From: Sipunculus nudus
Lineage: Eukaryota; Annelida; Sipuncula; Golfingiida; Sipunculidae
Direction of reading: 5' to 3'
DNA length: 64,000 bases
Assembly: GCA_026874595.1 (NCBI GenBank)
Contig: CM049320.1
Span: 236,001-300,000 of the forward strand
Both the position numbers and the translations under genes were made by a program. This document shows, piece by piece, positions 26,296 through 37,221 of the stretch. The notes under the pieces are model-generated. The model made no database searches, was not told where the DNA came from, and saw only the letters and a program-made list of their open reading frames with translations. How positions within the stretch are numbered: position 1 is the first letter of the stretch; every line of letters starts with the position of its first letter.

Positions 26296-26559
26296 CACAC
26301 ACCGTTTCAAACAAACCACCCCCCTTCCTTTTCGCCGGATACACATACATCGTTATTTCACATCCCCGTTGGTTTCCGCTTACTGTGACGTCACTCCACT
26401 GCATAACCAATCAAATCCCTTCTTACATCCCTCTAGCCAATCAACGCTCTCCTTACACATACATCCATCCACCATCTTGAAAATTTTTACCGGGGGGGGG
26501 TAAAAAATCAACTCCCTTATCATCGCTCACACATATGCACCACCCTCCCCGGCACGCGG

Positions 26560-27150
26560 GCCCAAAATCGCACACACTAATTTATTCATGGCGAAGCGTC
26601 GAGGGTCGAGGTGCCGGGTGCGGGTGTGCCCAACTTCCGGTAGTATAGTACTTCCGGTTGTGCACCGCTTCAGGATTTAAATGAGTTGTTGCAGTGATGT
26701 TAATAGGGCGATGATGGTGAAATCTTGCATAATTGTTCAGTTATGTGAGTAAAGTGGGATATGATGCAAATCCGGAAGAAAACGTGAGAGAAAAAGGTTT
26801 AAAAACAGGTTTGAAATGTGTGGACGAATGGGTCGGGGATGATGCAATAGACCACGTGAACTGCGCGTGTTTGATTGTTGTGAATGAGACCTGACCAATG
26901 AGCGGACTGAATGCACACCACGTGGCCTGATATGACCAATGAGCTGACAGCGCATGTACCGGAAGTCTGCTTTACATCCGGCAGTCGTGATCAGGGTCAC
27001 GCTTTGGGGTCACGCTTAACCATTGAGTAAATGGGACTTCCGGTGCGGGTACGTGGGGTAGTGTTTGACCGGAAGTGAGGAAGTGTGAAGGGTCGTGAAC
27101 GGAAGTGCCGGGTCACATGGGGTCAGACGACAGGAAGTCACGGTTGGATA
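26560..27150. promoter_or_regulatory. Candidate enhancer/upstream region rich in ETS motifs
   Basis: Around eight ETS/GABP-type cores (CCGGAAGT or the reverse) at about 26634, 26650, 26770, 26958, 27036, 27068, 27098 and 27130, two CACGTG-like E-boxes (26853, 26919) and two GACCAATGAG (CCAAT) boxes. There is no convincing coding frame. It lies between array 2's promoter and the two zinc-module genes. It is present in copy C (about 47040-47610), where at least one ETS core is altered (CTTCCGG to CTTCCAG). Confidence 0.45.
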
Positions 27151-27221
27151 ACACGTATTGATGAGTCATGCGAACTCGGGTTCGTCCCGGGTCGTCTTAT
27201 CTGTTTTCATCTGAACACAAT

Positions 27222-27222
<1 letters not shown>

Positions 27223-27262
<40 letters not shown>

Positions 27263-27271
27263 ATATATTAT
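27223..27271. repeat. (TA)n microsatellite
   Basis: TA tract that differs in length between copies A and C, consistent with replication slippage. Confidence 0.9.
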
Positions 27272-27405
27272 ATACATAATCGTAACACCACGAAATATCT
27301 GTTGTTGATCTTGCAGATACGTGAGGGATGTTTTGTATATTTACCTCATAAACATTAATTTCAACCGACACACATATATGAAATATATATGAGACAAAAG
27401 TGAAT

Positions 27406-27515
27406 GTCACCGCCGGGATTCGAACCCGGATCCGAACTTAACCTTGCCGGAACTGCAAGTACAAACTATTGGTCCAGGTAGGAAAGTTTGAATTAGCCCG
27501 TTACGCCACTGGGAC
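27406..27515 (-). tRNA. tRNA-like sequence (A box and B box), probably a pseudo-tRNA or SINE head
   Basis: On the minus strand it starts GTCCCAGTGGCGTAACGGGC, with an A-box like the tRNA-Asn at 50877-50950, and ends with a perfect T-arm, CCGGG-TTCGAAT-CCCGG, then CGGTGAC. Only five of seven acceptor pairs form. The middle is about 35 bases too long and contains the hairpins CAAACT/AGTTTG and CTTGC/GCAAG. I cannot assign an anticodon. It could be a degraded intron-containing tRNA or a tRNA-derived retroposon. In copy C the 5' two thirds are deleted. Confidence 0.45.
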
Positions 27516-27758
27516 TTTCACATCAGACCCAGACATTATGACACTTTTGTAATAAAAGGGACACGAAACAAAAACAAGGAATGTGTCAGCGTGTTTCTTA
27601 TAAACTATGTGGGCACACGTGACTCACACATTTTATTCAAGCCCTGCTGTGTCTCATATATGTAACATTATTTGGGTTAATAAGTATCCACGGTCTGGTG
27701 TCAGGCTCTGCGTGATCGACAACGATTGTTAATTGCCAAGCAGCGTCCAGCGTACACG

Positions 27759-29285
27759 ATGGGGGACCGCTGTGCATACTCACGCCATCGCCGGGATGTA
27801 GTCGGTCTTTTCACTGGTCCACCGGGTAACAGTTACCGTTACGCGCCTTCCGACGGGAATTTCTTAAGTAACAGATTACGACAGAGGGGAGTGACGTGGC
27901 GAGAACAACACATAGTTATAGACAAATGCCCAATGTGTGCAGTCGATTACCTGTACCATCACCACAGACGGGGCAGGTTATACTGCCCCACGTGTCAAGA
28001 GACAGAACTGAGGGCACTGCTCACAATCGAGAAAACCTACGATTTGGGGCAAGGAATAACGTTTAAGTGGCGGCCGTTGTTACGTCATGGAGATACAGTG
28101 TTGTTTAGACATAGAGACAAGACAATCCACGTGGAAGGCTTCGGTTCCGTGTTGCGGGCCCTGGTAGGACATCTCGACAGGATGCTGTCTGATGCTCAAA
28201 AGGCTATCCGCAGCTTGACCGGTTGGATATACCCTAATGTCTCCGGTATATGTAAATCTTTGCATATCCAGATGGACCCGTATGGCACTGTGTCATTCTT
28301 CGACCGCATTAACAAGGAAGACGCGCGTTTCACAATGCAGGTGGCGGCCCACAAGGAGAAGGCGATATCGCTGACGACAGAGGTACTGTTCAAACTGTTG
28401 GAGCACGTGATCACCGATTACCAGGATGTAGTCATTTGCAGCTGGAAACCTCCGGCGGTGTCTTATGACAACATCGTAGACACAGTGACGGAATCCCCAG
28501 GGCAGCATGCCCACGCGAACACGGGTGATACTACTGAAGCTGGTGTTGACAGTGTGGCCGGACCATCAGACGGTGTCGTACCTTGTGACGGCAGGTTCTT
28601 TCGAGATAATGTACGAGGGTATGACATGTTTTACGACCGCGAGAAGATGATAGTGATTCCCTGCAAGACGTGCAACCCGGATTACGAAAGTGTGTTTGAT
28701 GACGTACGGGAATACTGCCCTATATGCGACCAGAGTGAGTTGGAGTATCTGTTCACACGTGAGAGAACCGTCGGCTTCCTACCGTATGGCACCGACACCT
28801 CGAATTGGATATACTGCAAACCCCCCTGGGATTGGATATACCTTAAATGGACACCGTATCTGCGTTTCAAAGACAAAGTCACGCTCGCAACAGAAGACGA
28901 GGTACAGGTACCAGGAATGCTCGCCATGTTGGAGGATAATATTCTGACCGGCGATTTAGACGTTTTGCTCCTGGCCGCTCAAAAGGAAAACTGTCGTATG
29001 AACGCAGTGTTCCGCTATAATCGGATAAACCATGATCAAGTGCACGACCTTCACATTTCGATGGACCCGGTTGGCACGGTAACGTTTTATGGACCTTTGG
29101 AAACGCTGTATTGCTACTTCAGCGACGGGATACGGACGATGATACAAACTGACACTTTGAATGCGATACCGATTAAGGCCTGGGATGTTGTATCATTACT
29201 GGAGTGTGTGATCAGTAACTACCCGCCGAAAGATTTGTCGGGTACGATGTACACCTACCCTAGTTTGTTTCCTGAGAACACTTAG
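27759..29285 (+). CDS. Two-module zinc protein 1, 508 aa (copy A, intact)
   Basis: The start is taken at the ATG at 27759; the frame is open slightly further only through a TTG. The protein consists of two tandem modules of about 230 residues. Each begins with a 'PSDG.F/PCDGRFF' phrase, then a zinc site (CPMC...YCPTC near residues 57-86; CKTC...YCPIC near 298-326), then a conserved 'KW.P.LR..D.V.L' strand region, a helical stretch with 'LL.AQK', a 'LHI.MDP.GTV.F' strand and a C-terminal helix ending 'LL..VI..Y'. Between the modules is a Thr/Gly/Ala-rich linker. Its neighbour downstream has the same plan, so the pair arose by tandem duplication. Family unknown; the Cys pairs suggest a zinc ribbon. 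Confidence 0.8.
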   Translation: MGDRCAYSRHRRDVVGLFTGPPGNSYRYAPSDGNFLSNRLRQRGVTWREQHIVIDKCPMCAVDYLYHHHRRGRLYCPTCQETELRALLTIEKTYDLGQGITFKWRPLLRHGDTVLFRHRDKTIHVEGFGSVLRALVGHLDRMLSDAQKAIRSLTGWIYPNVSGICKSLHIQMDPYGTVSFFDRINKEDARFTMQVAAHKEKAISLTTEVLFKLLEHVITDYQDVVICSWKPPAVSYDNIVDTVTESPGQHAHANTGDTTEAGVDSVAGPSDGVVPCDGRFFRDNVRGYDMFYDREKMIVIPCKTCNPDYESVFDDVREYCPICDQSELEYLFTRERTVGFLPYGTDTSNWIYCKPPWDWIYLKWTPYLRFKDKVTLATEDEVQVPGMLAMLEDNILTGDLDVLLLAAQKENCRMNAVFRYNRINHDQVHDLHISMDPVGTVTFYGPLETLYCYFSDGIRTMIQTDTLNAIPIKAWDVVSLLECVISNYPPKDLSGTMYTYPSLFPENT

Positions 29286-29462
29286 GCTGAAGAAGACGAA
29301 GAAGGACAAATGGATGAGGTCAGTTAAAAACGCGGAATGTTGTTATATGATCTCGTAACCGTCATGCCACCCGCTGTTCTGTGTCAGCTGATACACGGGG
29401 CACGTACAATAACAGACGATACGTATATAAAACGGTGTTCTATGCACAGCCGTTCAGACAAG

Positions 29463-30894
29463 ATGGGGAATACATGTGGAGACCGATGCAGCTCACCGGA
29501 GATCACGAGTCCTGACGCAGGTCGGCCCCGCAACCCGGGGAGATACGAACCGTCAGACGGGACGTACTTTCAGGACAGGTTGGGAAAGATGGGATTCCAA
29601 TGGCGAGAACGCATACTTGTGAGGGCGTGCCAGAAATGTCAAACATCTCCCGGCATTACAGTCCCCGACGACCGTGTCACGTTCAAGTGGTACTGCCCCA
29701 CGTGTGACGAGACGGAACTGACGAAACAGTTCGCAAAGGTTAAAACATATCAAGTAGGGAAGGGCAAATGTTTAAAATGGAGGCCGTGGGCCGTCCGAGG
29801 CGATACTGTAATTTTGGAACAAGGCACAGAGCTAGTACACGTCGGAGGTTGGGTTTTCGTGTGGAAAAAACTGTCCAAATATTTAGACCTTTTACTCAAT
29901 GAGGCCCAAAAAGCAGGCGGCAGTGTTACAGGCTGGATATACGACATTGATGAGGGACTTGGTGAATCTGTGCATATCACAATGGACACATTTGGTACAG
30001 TCTCGTTCCATGCGCGCTTAGACAAGAACAACGAATTATTTAAGAGGGACGTTGTGGTTGACCACGAAACCGCGATCTCCCTGACAACAGTGGAACTGTG
30101 CCAGCTTCTGGAGAACGTGATATCCGATTACCAGAAAGTATGCTTTATCTGAACGCCATGGAGGCCTCCTGCTGTGTCTTGTGAACACAAGATGGTAGGA
30201 GAACAGGCAGTGCGACAGGTGAAGACGGGTGCCCGTGAAAGTTACGATAGTGGAGACATGGCAGTAGGGCCAACGGAAACACCGCGTAACTTCCTGCAGT
30301 CGGATGGCAGGTTGTTTCATGACAGTGTTCCGGAGCATAACATGGGTTGCCGCGACAGAATGCAAGTGATACGGTGCCAGCGGTGTAACCCCGAGTACGA
30401 GGGAGTGCTCCCTGACGTATATGCACTCTGCCCTGTCTGCCAACAGCGTACCATTGAGCGCATGTTTACACGTGTGAAATCGTACGACCTGCAGGGTGCT
30501 GTGTTCCGATGGGTGCCTTGCATGCTGTATAAAGGCACGGTACAGTTGACAGAAAGACACAAAGTGTTAAACGTGCCGGGTATGCTGGTCATGTTGGAGG
30601 ACGAATTTTTGAATAGCAATCTCGACGCTTTGCTGTTGATTGCTCAACGAGAAAACCGCAGCGTCACCGCGGTGTTTCTCTATGAACGGTGGATTTGGGA
30701 CGATAACCACGTTTTGCACTTGTCAATGCACCCTGATGGGACAGTCACGTTTTACGGCTCTTTAAAACATGTTGATGTCGGGGCCTGCGGGTACGTTGCT
30801 AAGATACAAACCGACACTGCGACAACGATATCGCTGGTGGCTTGGTTTCAAAGTTGCTTGGGTACATTATCGAAGACTACCCACTCAGGGACCT
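29463..30894 (+). pseudogene. Two-module zinc protein 2, broken (copy A)
   Basis: Same gene as 49345-50835. The ATG at 29463 is 39 bases after a TATATAAAA box (29424). The first module is intact, but one base change makes a TGC codon into TGA at about 30150. The second module (from about 30174) stays open until 30894, where the gene is cut and runs into segment D, replacing its last about 20 residues. Confidence 0.8.
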
Positions 30895-31158
30895 CTGTTT
30901 TAGTAGCGGTTTTGTCAACCACAAAATATCCGATAATGCACTCAGAAATGCTATGAATTCAATTTCATTTATTGAATGGCAAAGCAGAGACGAATGCTTT
31001 TTCCAAATGGTCATATTGATGAACTTCAGAACAGCTTGCATGGAGCGATAATAATGGGGCATTTCACTGCATGCATAAACACACTGGCAATATACAGAAA
31101 CGCCTACCTTATGTCGAACAGTTGACCAGCTGAATTCGATACGGAATTCTGTCTTCAT
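30894..31158 (-). pseudogene. RING-gene N-terminal fragment (segment D, first copy)
   Basis: The same coding sequence as the start of the RING gene at 56095-56805, cut off after about 40 shared residues where D meets copy A. This copy carries 11 extra bases upstream of the shared part, which keeps the frame open to an ATG at 31158. In the second copy the same 11 bases are absent and an in-frame TAA results. The longer N-terminus here may be the ancestral one, or may contain an intron (AAG|GTAGGC is present). Confidence 0.55.
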
Positions 31159-33855
31159 ATAACGTCAACTCAAGATGTGATCTGTGTATTTATAATAAAC
31201 CAACCCGGAACAAGACCTTTTCATATTTATTTCCTCTATGGTATTATTGTCATACAAATATTACTATTATAAAATCTTTTTTCATTTGTAAATTGGTTGG
31301 AAATTTTATAACATCATACTTCCGTGAAGTAATGCATGTATGAAACTTTCCCTTTCTATATTATTGTAACATTTTTACGGAACAGTATACTGTTGAACAG
31401 ACGGGGAATTTTATGAAACAAACAAGGATATTTTATTAAACAAACAAGGAAATGTATTGTGATGAACTAGGAAGTCATATTGACCAATGACCATTAATGG
31501 GGAATTTTGTATTGCATCCCCGATATACCTAATACGATTAATAATAAGTTCCTTAAATGCTTAATTAATGTTTTCATTGATATATCTTAGTCATTTCAGA
31601 TTATACAAATAGATTAAAAGTAATAAGACAGTGTGCAACAGATGTATTGTTAATATATCATATATAATATTGTCTTCTGATATAATAGAAACCAATGATT
31701 TACCATGACTTCTGTTGAATTTTCACCTAAATATATATATATATACAAATATTGTTATTTTTTATTATTATATCATCAGTATATTTATACAAGGTAACTG
31801 AAACAGAAGTGATTCTGTTCTTCCACTAGGCCCTGTGAATGTTAAAATATGAAATACATTTACATTTAAATACATCAGATCATATACACAAATCTATACA
31901 CATTAAATCTGACAAACATATGATGATTATAAAATTATACATATTATGAACAAATATAGCATAAACACATCGCATTTATTGCAAAACCTCAAAGTAGAAA
32001 ATATATAATACTATATTTAGTATAAATTGAGAGCTTAAACAGACAGATTTGGCGCTATGCTTAAAAGTGGCGAAGGAGTTTACTGATCTATCTCATATAT
32101 GGTAACATATTCTATATCAACAGACCAGCATAAATAAAAATTTGATCTATAATGTTCTGTCCTCGGCTTAAGAAGGGTCATTAAATTATTAGTTGTAGAT
32201 CTAGTTGAGTAATAAGGGGTTTTTGGCAAATGACATTGATTATCGCCTACCTGCAAGCCATGTTTGATGCAATAATGTATTCATAAGCAGGGCTGTAAAG
32301 TATTAATATCGTTAACGTAGATGTATTCCATAAATTACCACACATGATTTTATGACAATCTGGTTAAACAAAGTATATAAAAAATTTCTGGGCTGTAGTT
32401 CTCTGCAAGTTTTGCAAGGTCTTTCTTCTCGTAACACTTTCCCCCATCCCCCTCCCTGCACCCCTGCAGCAGATGCATCTGTACAATATGTGTAAAATAA
32501 ATAGATTGATATAAATGTCTAAACTCTTCGATTTTTCTTAATTTAAGAATTTATATAAGGACAGCTATGTAGGGAATCATTGCTTTTGTTATGAATCGGT
32601 CACATATTAAATATAGAAATACTATTTTGGATTTACCTCAATAAAATTAATCATGCCCAAAATTACCCCATGTTACGTCGACAAAACAAATTCATAGTAA
32701 ATTGTACGGTCATATTATTTACAGTGTGCTTTAATTTACAGCTTTGGTGATAACTATATATAAGACATTATAAGGCCAAACAAAAAAAAGTATGGTTCTC
32801 AAAATCTGTTTTTTCAGAAATCATTGCGGGCGGGCGCTTTTCATTTTATTTTTCTGTTTGATACGTTTCGATAAAAATATCAAATGATCAGGGTAAAGCA
32901 TGAAAATAAGTTTTATACAGCTAAATCAGTAAAAGCGCTACAAAACAAAAGAAATAGTATGGTTTTATCCTGTCGAGCGGCAGCAGCTCAAAATTGGAAA
33001 GTTTTTATTGAATCAAAATAAAACTTTTGATACAGGGGTTTAAAATTGATGCGGGTGCCTGAGAACCATACCTTTTTATTGTTTTGGCCTAACATACTCA
33101 TTTTATTAAATGTCCAGTTAATAACTTTAAAGTACTGCTTTACTCTTTGAGCCGGATCAGACAGGTTCAACACAAGACCCTCAATACCCTACAGTCATCA
33201 GTTACAGTCGTGGCCTAAGTTGATTCTTAAATGTCAACCAATGTCCGCGTCATTTAGGTTACCAGCAACTCCTTTGCATTCCAGCAATTTCTTTGAACGT
33301 TTGTGATATTTAATTCACCCTGAACAACCTGAACCTGTTAAATAACCATATAAAATATGTAAATACATGTTTATAAAAGACGACGGTCTTAATGAAATGA
33401 TTATAAGTGAAAATAATCAGATTCATCCCTACAGAATAATTGAGCAGACTCCACACACATCTAATAATGTGTATGCGTGTGTGAATCTTTGGTGCTTGTA
33501 TACGCATGACAGAACAACATATACGTCACTGTTTATGACCGTCTGTTCCGCATCTAGGACAAATCTTCATTTAAATATTGTGTATGCCAGTCAAGCCAAG
33601 ACGGTTACACTATGCGCTATAGATGTTCTTAACACGTATAGCTTTCCACATGAGTGAGTCTGATACAAACACCATACATTATATTCCTTGTTGTGATACA
33701 AGCCAAACTATTCATAGTTGACCGCTTGTGCTCAGAATACCATGAAGGCTTTCAGCTGATGTATGCTTGATAAATGGCCTCTGGTAAGGATCTCTGATAT
33801 TGCGCTTGATGACACTCTGAATAAACATATAAGTATCTGAGTCACAAATAAACCG
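30894..33855 (+). repeat. Segment D, first copy
   Basis: Nearly identical to 56684-59629 over about 2.95 kb. Its left edge interrupts the zinc-module gene of copy A with one base of microhomology. Its right edge joins inverted copy B with a few bases of filler. It carries the first quarter of the RING gene (minus strand) and a long AT-rich noncoding tail. A 96-codon ORF at 33367-33657 is open in both copies with one residue changed, but nothing else supports it. Confidence 0.9.
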
Positions 33856-34204
33856 ACCACTACGCCAGGCACCGCGACAGGTTTTCTTCAATAGGAGACC
33901 TGAACCTGATGCTGATCTCGAACATTCTACAACTGCAGATGGAACTATACTATTTTGATTCTTCCGGTTTCTTTAGAAAATCAAATATCTAACGTGAAAC
34001 CGCGGGAGCCCTATTGTACAGATGTATATATTTGTGGATTTTCCTATAACCGAAATAGACTTTTTTTTAAGTTTATGTTCTTTTCCACACAGATACCCGA
34101 ACACTACTGTACTGCAGCAGAAGATAGAAGTAACACCAAACTGCAAAAGGTAATTCAATCTTATTTTTTTTTCAAAATGTTTTCGCCGACATCATGTAAA
34201 TGGT

Positions 34205-34846
34205 TTACCCAGTGTACAGGTACACACTAACGGACCGACCCAACCGCTCGTTCTGTTCCAATTCTGAGACGTCCGTACCAGTACAGACACGGATTCAAAA
34301 CACTTAAGGTCTTTGTCGTGTACATCCGGAAAACGATAATTCATTTTTTGTGCGAACTGTAGATGGCGGCCAGTACAGGACTCGCACACTAACAGATAGA
34401 AGGAAGTGCTGAGCGCTTTTCCACCTTAAAATCGTCCGTCCCAGTACAGGCACGGAAAAACTACGTGTAATGTCTCGTTAGGTGAATCCCAAAAAGGATA
34501 ATCCAGCTTTCTGCGTTGGCCCAATGTGTCGTCCAGTACAGGACACACAGTAACAGTCTGACGGAAACGCTCGGTCCTTTTTCCCCCGTTTTGTAAGCGT
34601 CCGTACCAGTACAGGTACAGATTCGACAATTGATGTGTGGTCGAGTAAATCTGAAAACGAAATTCCAGTTTATGGTGAACTCCAATGTGGCGTCCAGTAC
34701 AGGACACGTACACTCACTAACAAAAGCGCTCTGTATGATCACCTTATATAGACGTCCGTACCAGTACAGGTACGGAAACTGATTTACGTAATAAAACCTA
34801 CTCAGATATTCCACGAACCTAAATGTGGCGTCCAGTACAGGACACA
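34205..34846 (-). repeat. Hairpin array 1 (copy B)
   Basis: Inverted copy of the array at 20936-21575. Several differences from A fall in stems and keep pairing; for example the unit matching A 21494 retains the full GGTACGG arm that A has lost by a one-base deletion. Confidence 0.75.
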
Positions 34847-34976
34847 GACAAAATATTGCCAAGTCCATATCCGTTTTTCGCTCTGGTTATGGTATCGTTC
34901 CGTGCTGCTGCTGCTGCTCACGTTAGCCCGTTTGGTCGCTCCAATGAGACCAATTGCACTATTGCCAAACGTCTCC

Positions 34977-35005
34977 TTATATACATAATTCCACCTGTGA
35001 CGTCA
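34977..35005 (-). promoter_or_regulatory. CRE-TATA promoter of array 1 (copy B)
   Basis: Inverted copy of 20776-20804; CRE and TATA box both intact. Confidence 0.7.
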
Positions 35006-35714
35006 TCCTATAAGACTCCATCACCTGCATCTGGTAGATACACAGTGTGTTTCCGGAATGTATATTCAACATGGTATATATATATATATGTATATTATGT
35101 CTTTTTCGATATTGATAATACGTTAAGCATGTTGGCTAGGTACCAGTGATTCTGCATTGGATGTACCATATGTTCCTATAGAAGCACCCGTTCATGGCTC
35201 CTGTACTACAGGCACAATATTATATGTTTGATGTTCATGTTGCCTTGTCCATGTTGCTTTATATTGTTTATGTAATTGTATATGTACCAGTATTCACTTG
35301 TTGTTGTAATACATGTAATACATGTTACAGTCATGGGGGGGGGGGGCGCCTCGGTGACGGGACCGGTATACAACATTTGTAACAGTAACAGTCGGTGCAA
35401 ATTATGTTTCTAGGAGTTAATACATGTCCCATGGCAATATGGGTGCATGTAAATCTTTCGTACCATGTACATAACAGAACAGACAGCAGATACGATAAAC
35501 ACTGCGTTTCTGTTTATATGTATCATGAGGTGGGACCTGCATCAGATGCATCAGTTGTGCAAGGCATCCCGGGTCTAGTTGCGTCCTGCCCCCCCCCCCC
35601 TTCTTTTTTAAAAAATGATTTTACACTCTCTCCAAGTACAAGGGGAGATGTATTTCGCTCGGTCAGTTAGCGTTGCGCTGACAGTAAAGGTGGATTTTGC
35701 GCTCGTTTCAACCA

Positions 35715-36368
35715 ATGATGCTGAGGAAAAAGACGAAAGTAAAACCTGTGTACAATCCTAAACCACTGTACACAATGACAAAGGAATACATATGCGAGCG
35801 GTACAACCCGCAGATATTTTGGTTGACCGTGCCGGACATAATATTAGACGAGTTGATAGAAACAGCTTCGACGACTCAATTTTGCAGGAAGTGCAACGCT
35901 AAGTGCACCGGCGAGGAACTCATACGCGACATGTGCAAGGAGCCTCCCGTGCTGAGGTGTACAAAGTGCAAGCGCATAACGAGAGATATGCGTTTGCACG
36001 CGTCGTTTCACCGAGACGTCGACCACAAACAATATCAGACAATATCCGAGTGGCCCGACATGATTTGCTGGGTGCAGAGAGGTGCCCTTTACGTGTCCAG
36101 GTATTGGGGACCGACCCGGCCTCACGAGATCATACAGCAGCTGTGGTGCCGTGGAGACTTGCCCGACAAATCATTGGACGTGAACAGACTTGTCGAACAG
36201 GGGAACTGTGTTTGTGCAACTGTACCTTGGCAGATTGGTGTTTATGAGGCATTTACAGATGAGGGTAGGAGTGCACGAAGGAGGGTGACATGTCGACGGC
36301 GTCCGAAAGTTCATTTCGGTGAAAGGGAGATAAGGCGCGCCAGATTACGCGTTAACCCTTTACAATAA
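35715..36368 (+). CDS. Zinc-ribbon-like protein, 217 aa (copy B)
   Basis: Intact, with only a few residue changes from copy A; start at ATG 35715. Stop codon within AATAAA as in copy A. Conservation of an open frame in copies A, B and E supports past or present function. Confidence 0.75.
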   Translation: MMLRKKTKVKPVYNPKPLYTMTKEYICERYNPQIFWLTVPDIILDELIETASTTQFCRKCNAKCTGEELIRDMCKEPPVLRCTKCKRITRDMRLHASFHRDVDHKQYQTISEWPDMICWVQRGALYVSRYWGPTRPHEIIQQLWCRGDLPDKSLDVNRLVEQGNCVCATVPWQIGVYEAFTDEGRSARRRVTCRRRPKVHFGEREIRRARLRVNPLQ

Positions 36369-36525
36369 ACATTTCTTTGGAATAGGGGTGCCGCGTGTAT
36401 ATATTTTGTAAAATGAAGAACCATATGTGGTACGAGCAGCAACTGTATGAATATGTGTTATAACCATATTTGGAAAGGTGACGATGGAAAATTGAATGAA
36501 GACATTTTGTACTGTTTTTTTTTAG

Positions 36526-36584
36526 AGCAGAGATTACACAGGATAAAAACACGAAAACAAGACCGACCGCAGACACCCCCTGAG
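36526..36584 (+). other. Putative short exon (59 nt) behind the 217-aa gene
   Basis: Bounded by a T-run acceptor (TTTTTTTTTAG|AG) and a strong donor (CTGAG|GTAAGT). The length of the T/A run differs among the copies (shorter in A, lacking a base in C), which fits an intron tract rather than coding sequence. In copies A, C and E the same donor points to the acceptor at about 18726, 40690 and 62169. In B, the downstream DNA is different and offers acceptors at 37085, 37162 and 37221. Confidence 0.4.
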
Positions 36585-36914
36585 GTAAGTGTGCACGGTT
36601 TGGCATTTATCTTTATATTTATTTGTTGTTGTCGTAGTATAAATGGGGTCAAAGAGGAATTATATGTCTGTTGATAACGGAGCGATTGTAAAGACGGAAG
36701 ATCAGATGAACAAACGTACTAGCTGCCGGCAGTCAATGTCATGATTTTAGTCTGTGTCCCAGTACAGGGCCACAGTGAAGACATGTGGTATTAAAAAGCA
36801 TACGAGAATTATTATGCAGTAAACCAGTTGATCAAATCACTTTGTGTTTCCAGCTATGTTACGCAATATCGCGTTGGCCCCTGTAACTAACACAGATAAT
36901 TCGGGGAGTATTGT

Positions 36915-37221
36915 CGTTTTGTAAATATGTTTTGACCGTCCATCTGTCTGTATGTGTATTGGTGTTAATATACTTGTTGTATATCGGTTTATATATAAAT
37001 ATATATATAAACAATATATATATATATATATATATTGCAATATGATAGTGTTGTGTCATTATACATATGTGTATATTTATTTCAGGGTCAAATGAGACAA
37101 TCCATCCGAGCATCTGGCAATGTTTCACATGTTTGCATGATTTGCTGCCCCCCCCCCCACAGGTTTTGTTCTTCTTCTTATACAAGTGTACTTTTACATT
37201 ATCATATTGCTTATGTTTCAG
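36915..37221. other. Unique intron-like spacer
   Basis: AT-rich with a short TA tract at about 37013-37035, a C12 run and three acceptor-like sites (TTATTTCAG, CCCCCACAG, TATGTTTCAG). Confidence 0.4.

Larger units (their letters stand above)
18321..30894 (+). repeat. Repeated virus-like block, copy A
   Basis: Near-identical to C (40277-50776) over its whole length except for two deletions in C. Its middle third is also repeated inverted in B, and its left part in E. Left edge: 'AGCCACCGGT', where A and C diverge upstream. Right edge: 'GGGACCT', where it switches to segment D. Relative to C, A carries a nonsense codon in two genes and a cut-off 3' end of the last gene. Confidence 0.9.
33860..36914 (-). 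repeat. Repeated block, copy B (inverted)
   Basis: Reverse complement of copy A 18867-21925. It holds the 3' tail of the helical-protein frame, hairpin array 1, the promoter, the 217-aa gene and the short exon behind it. It breaks off at 36914 into unique DNA. Confidence 0.9.

Noticed and set aside
26737-27000. Minus-strand ORF across the ETS-rich region (also 47203-47478)
   Set aside because: It differs in frame between copies A and C, has no motif, and is better explained as regulatory DNA.
27726-27758. Upstream extension of zinc protein 1 beyond the ATG
   Set aside because: Requires a TTG start; the first ATG gives a normal protein. The same reasoning was applied to the 217-aa, small helical and 21790-22269 frames.
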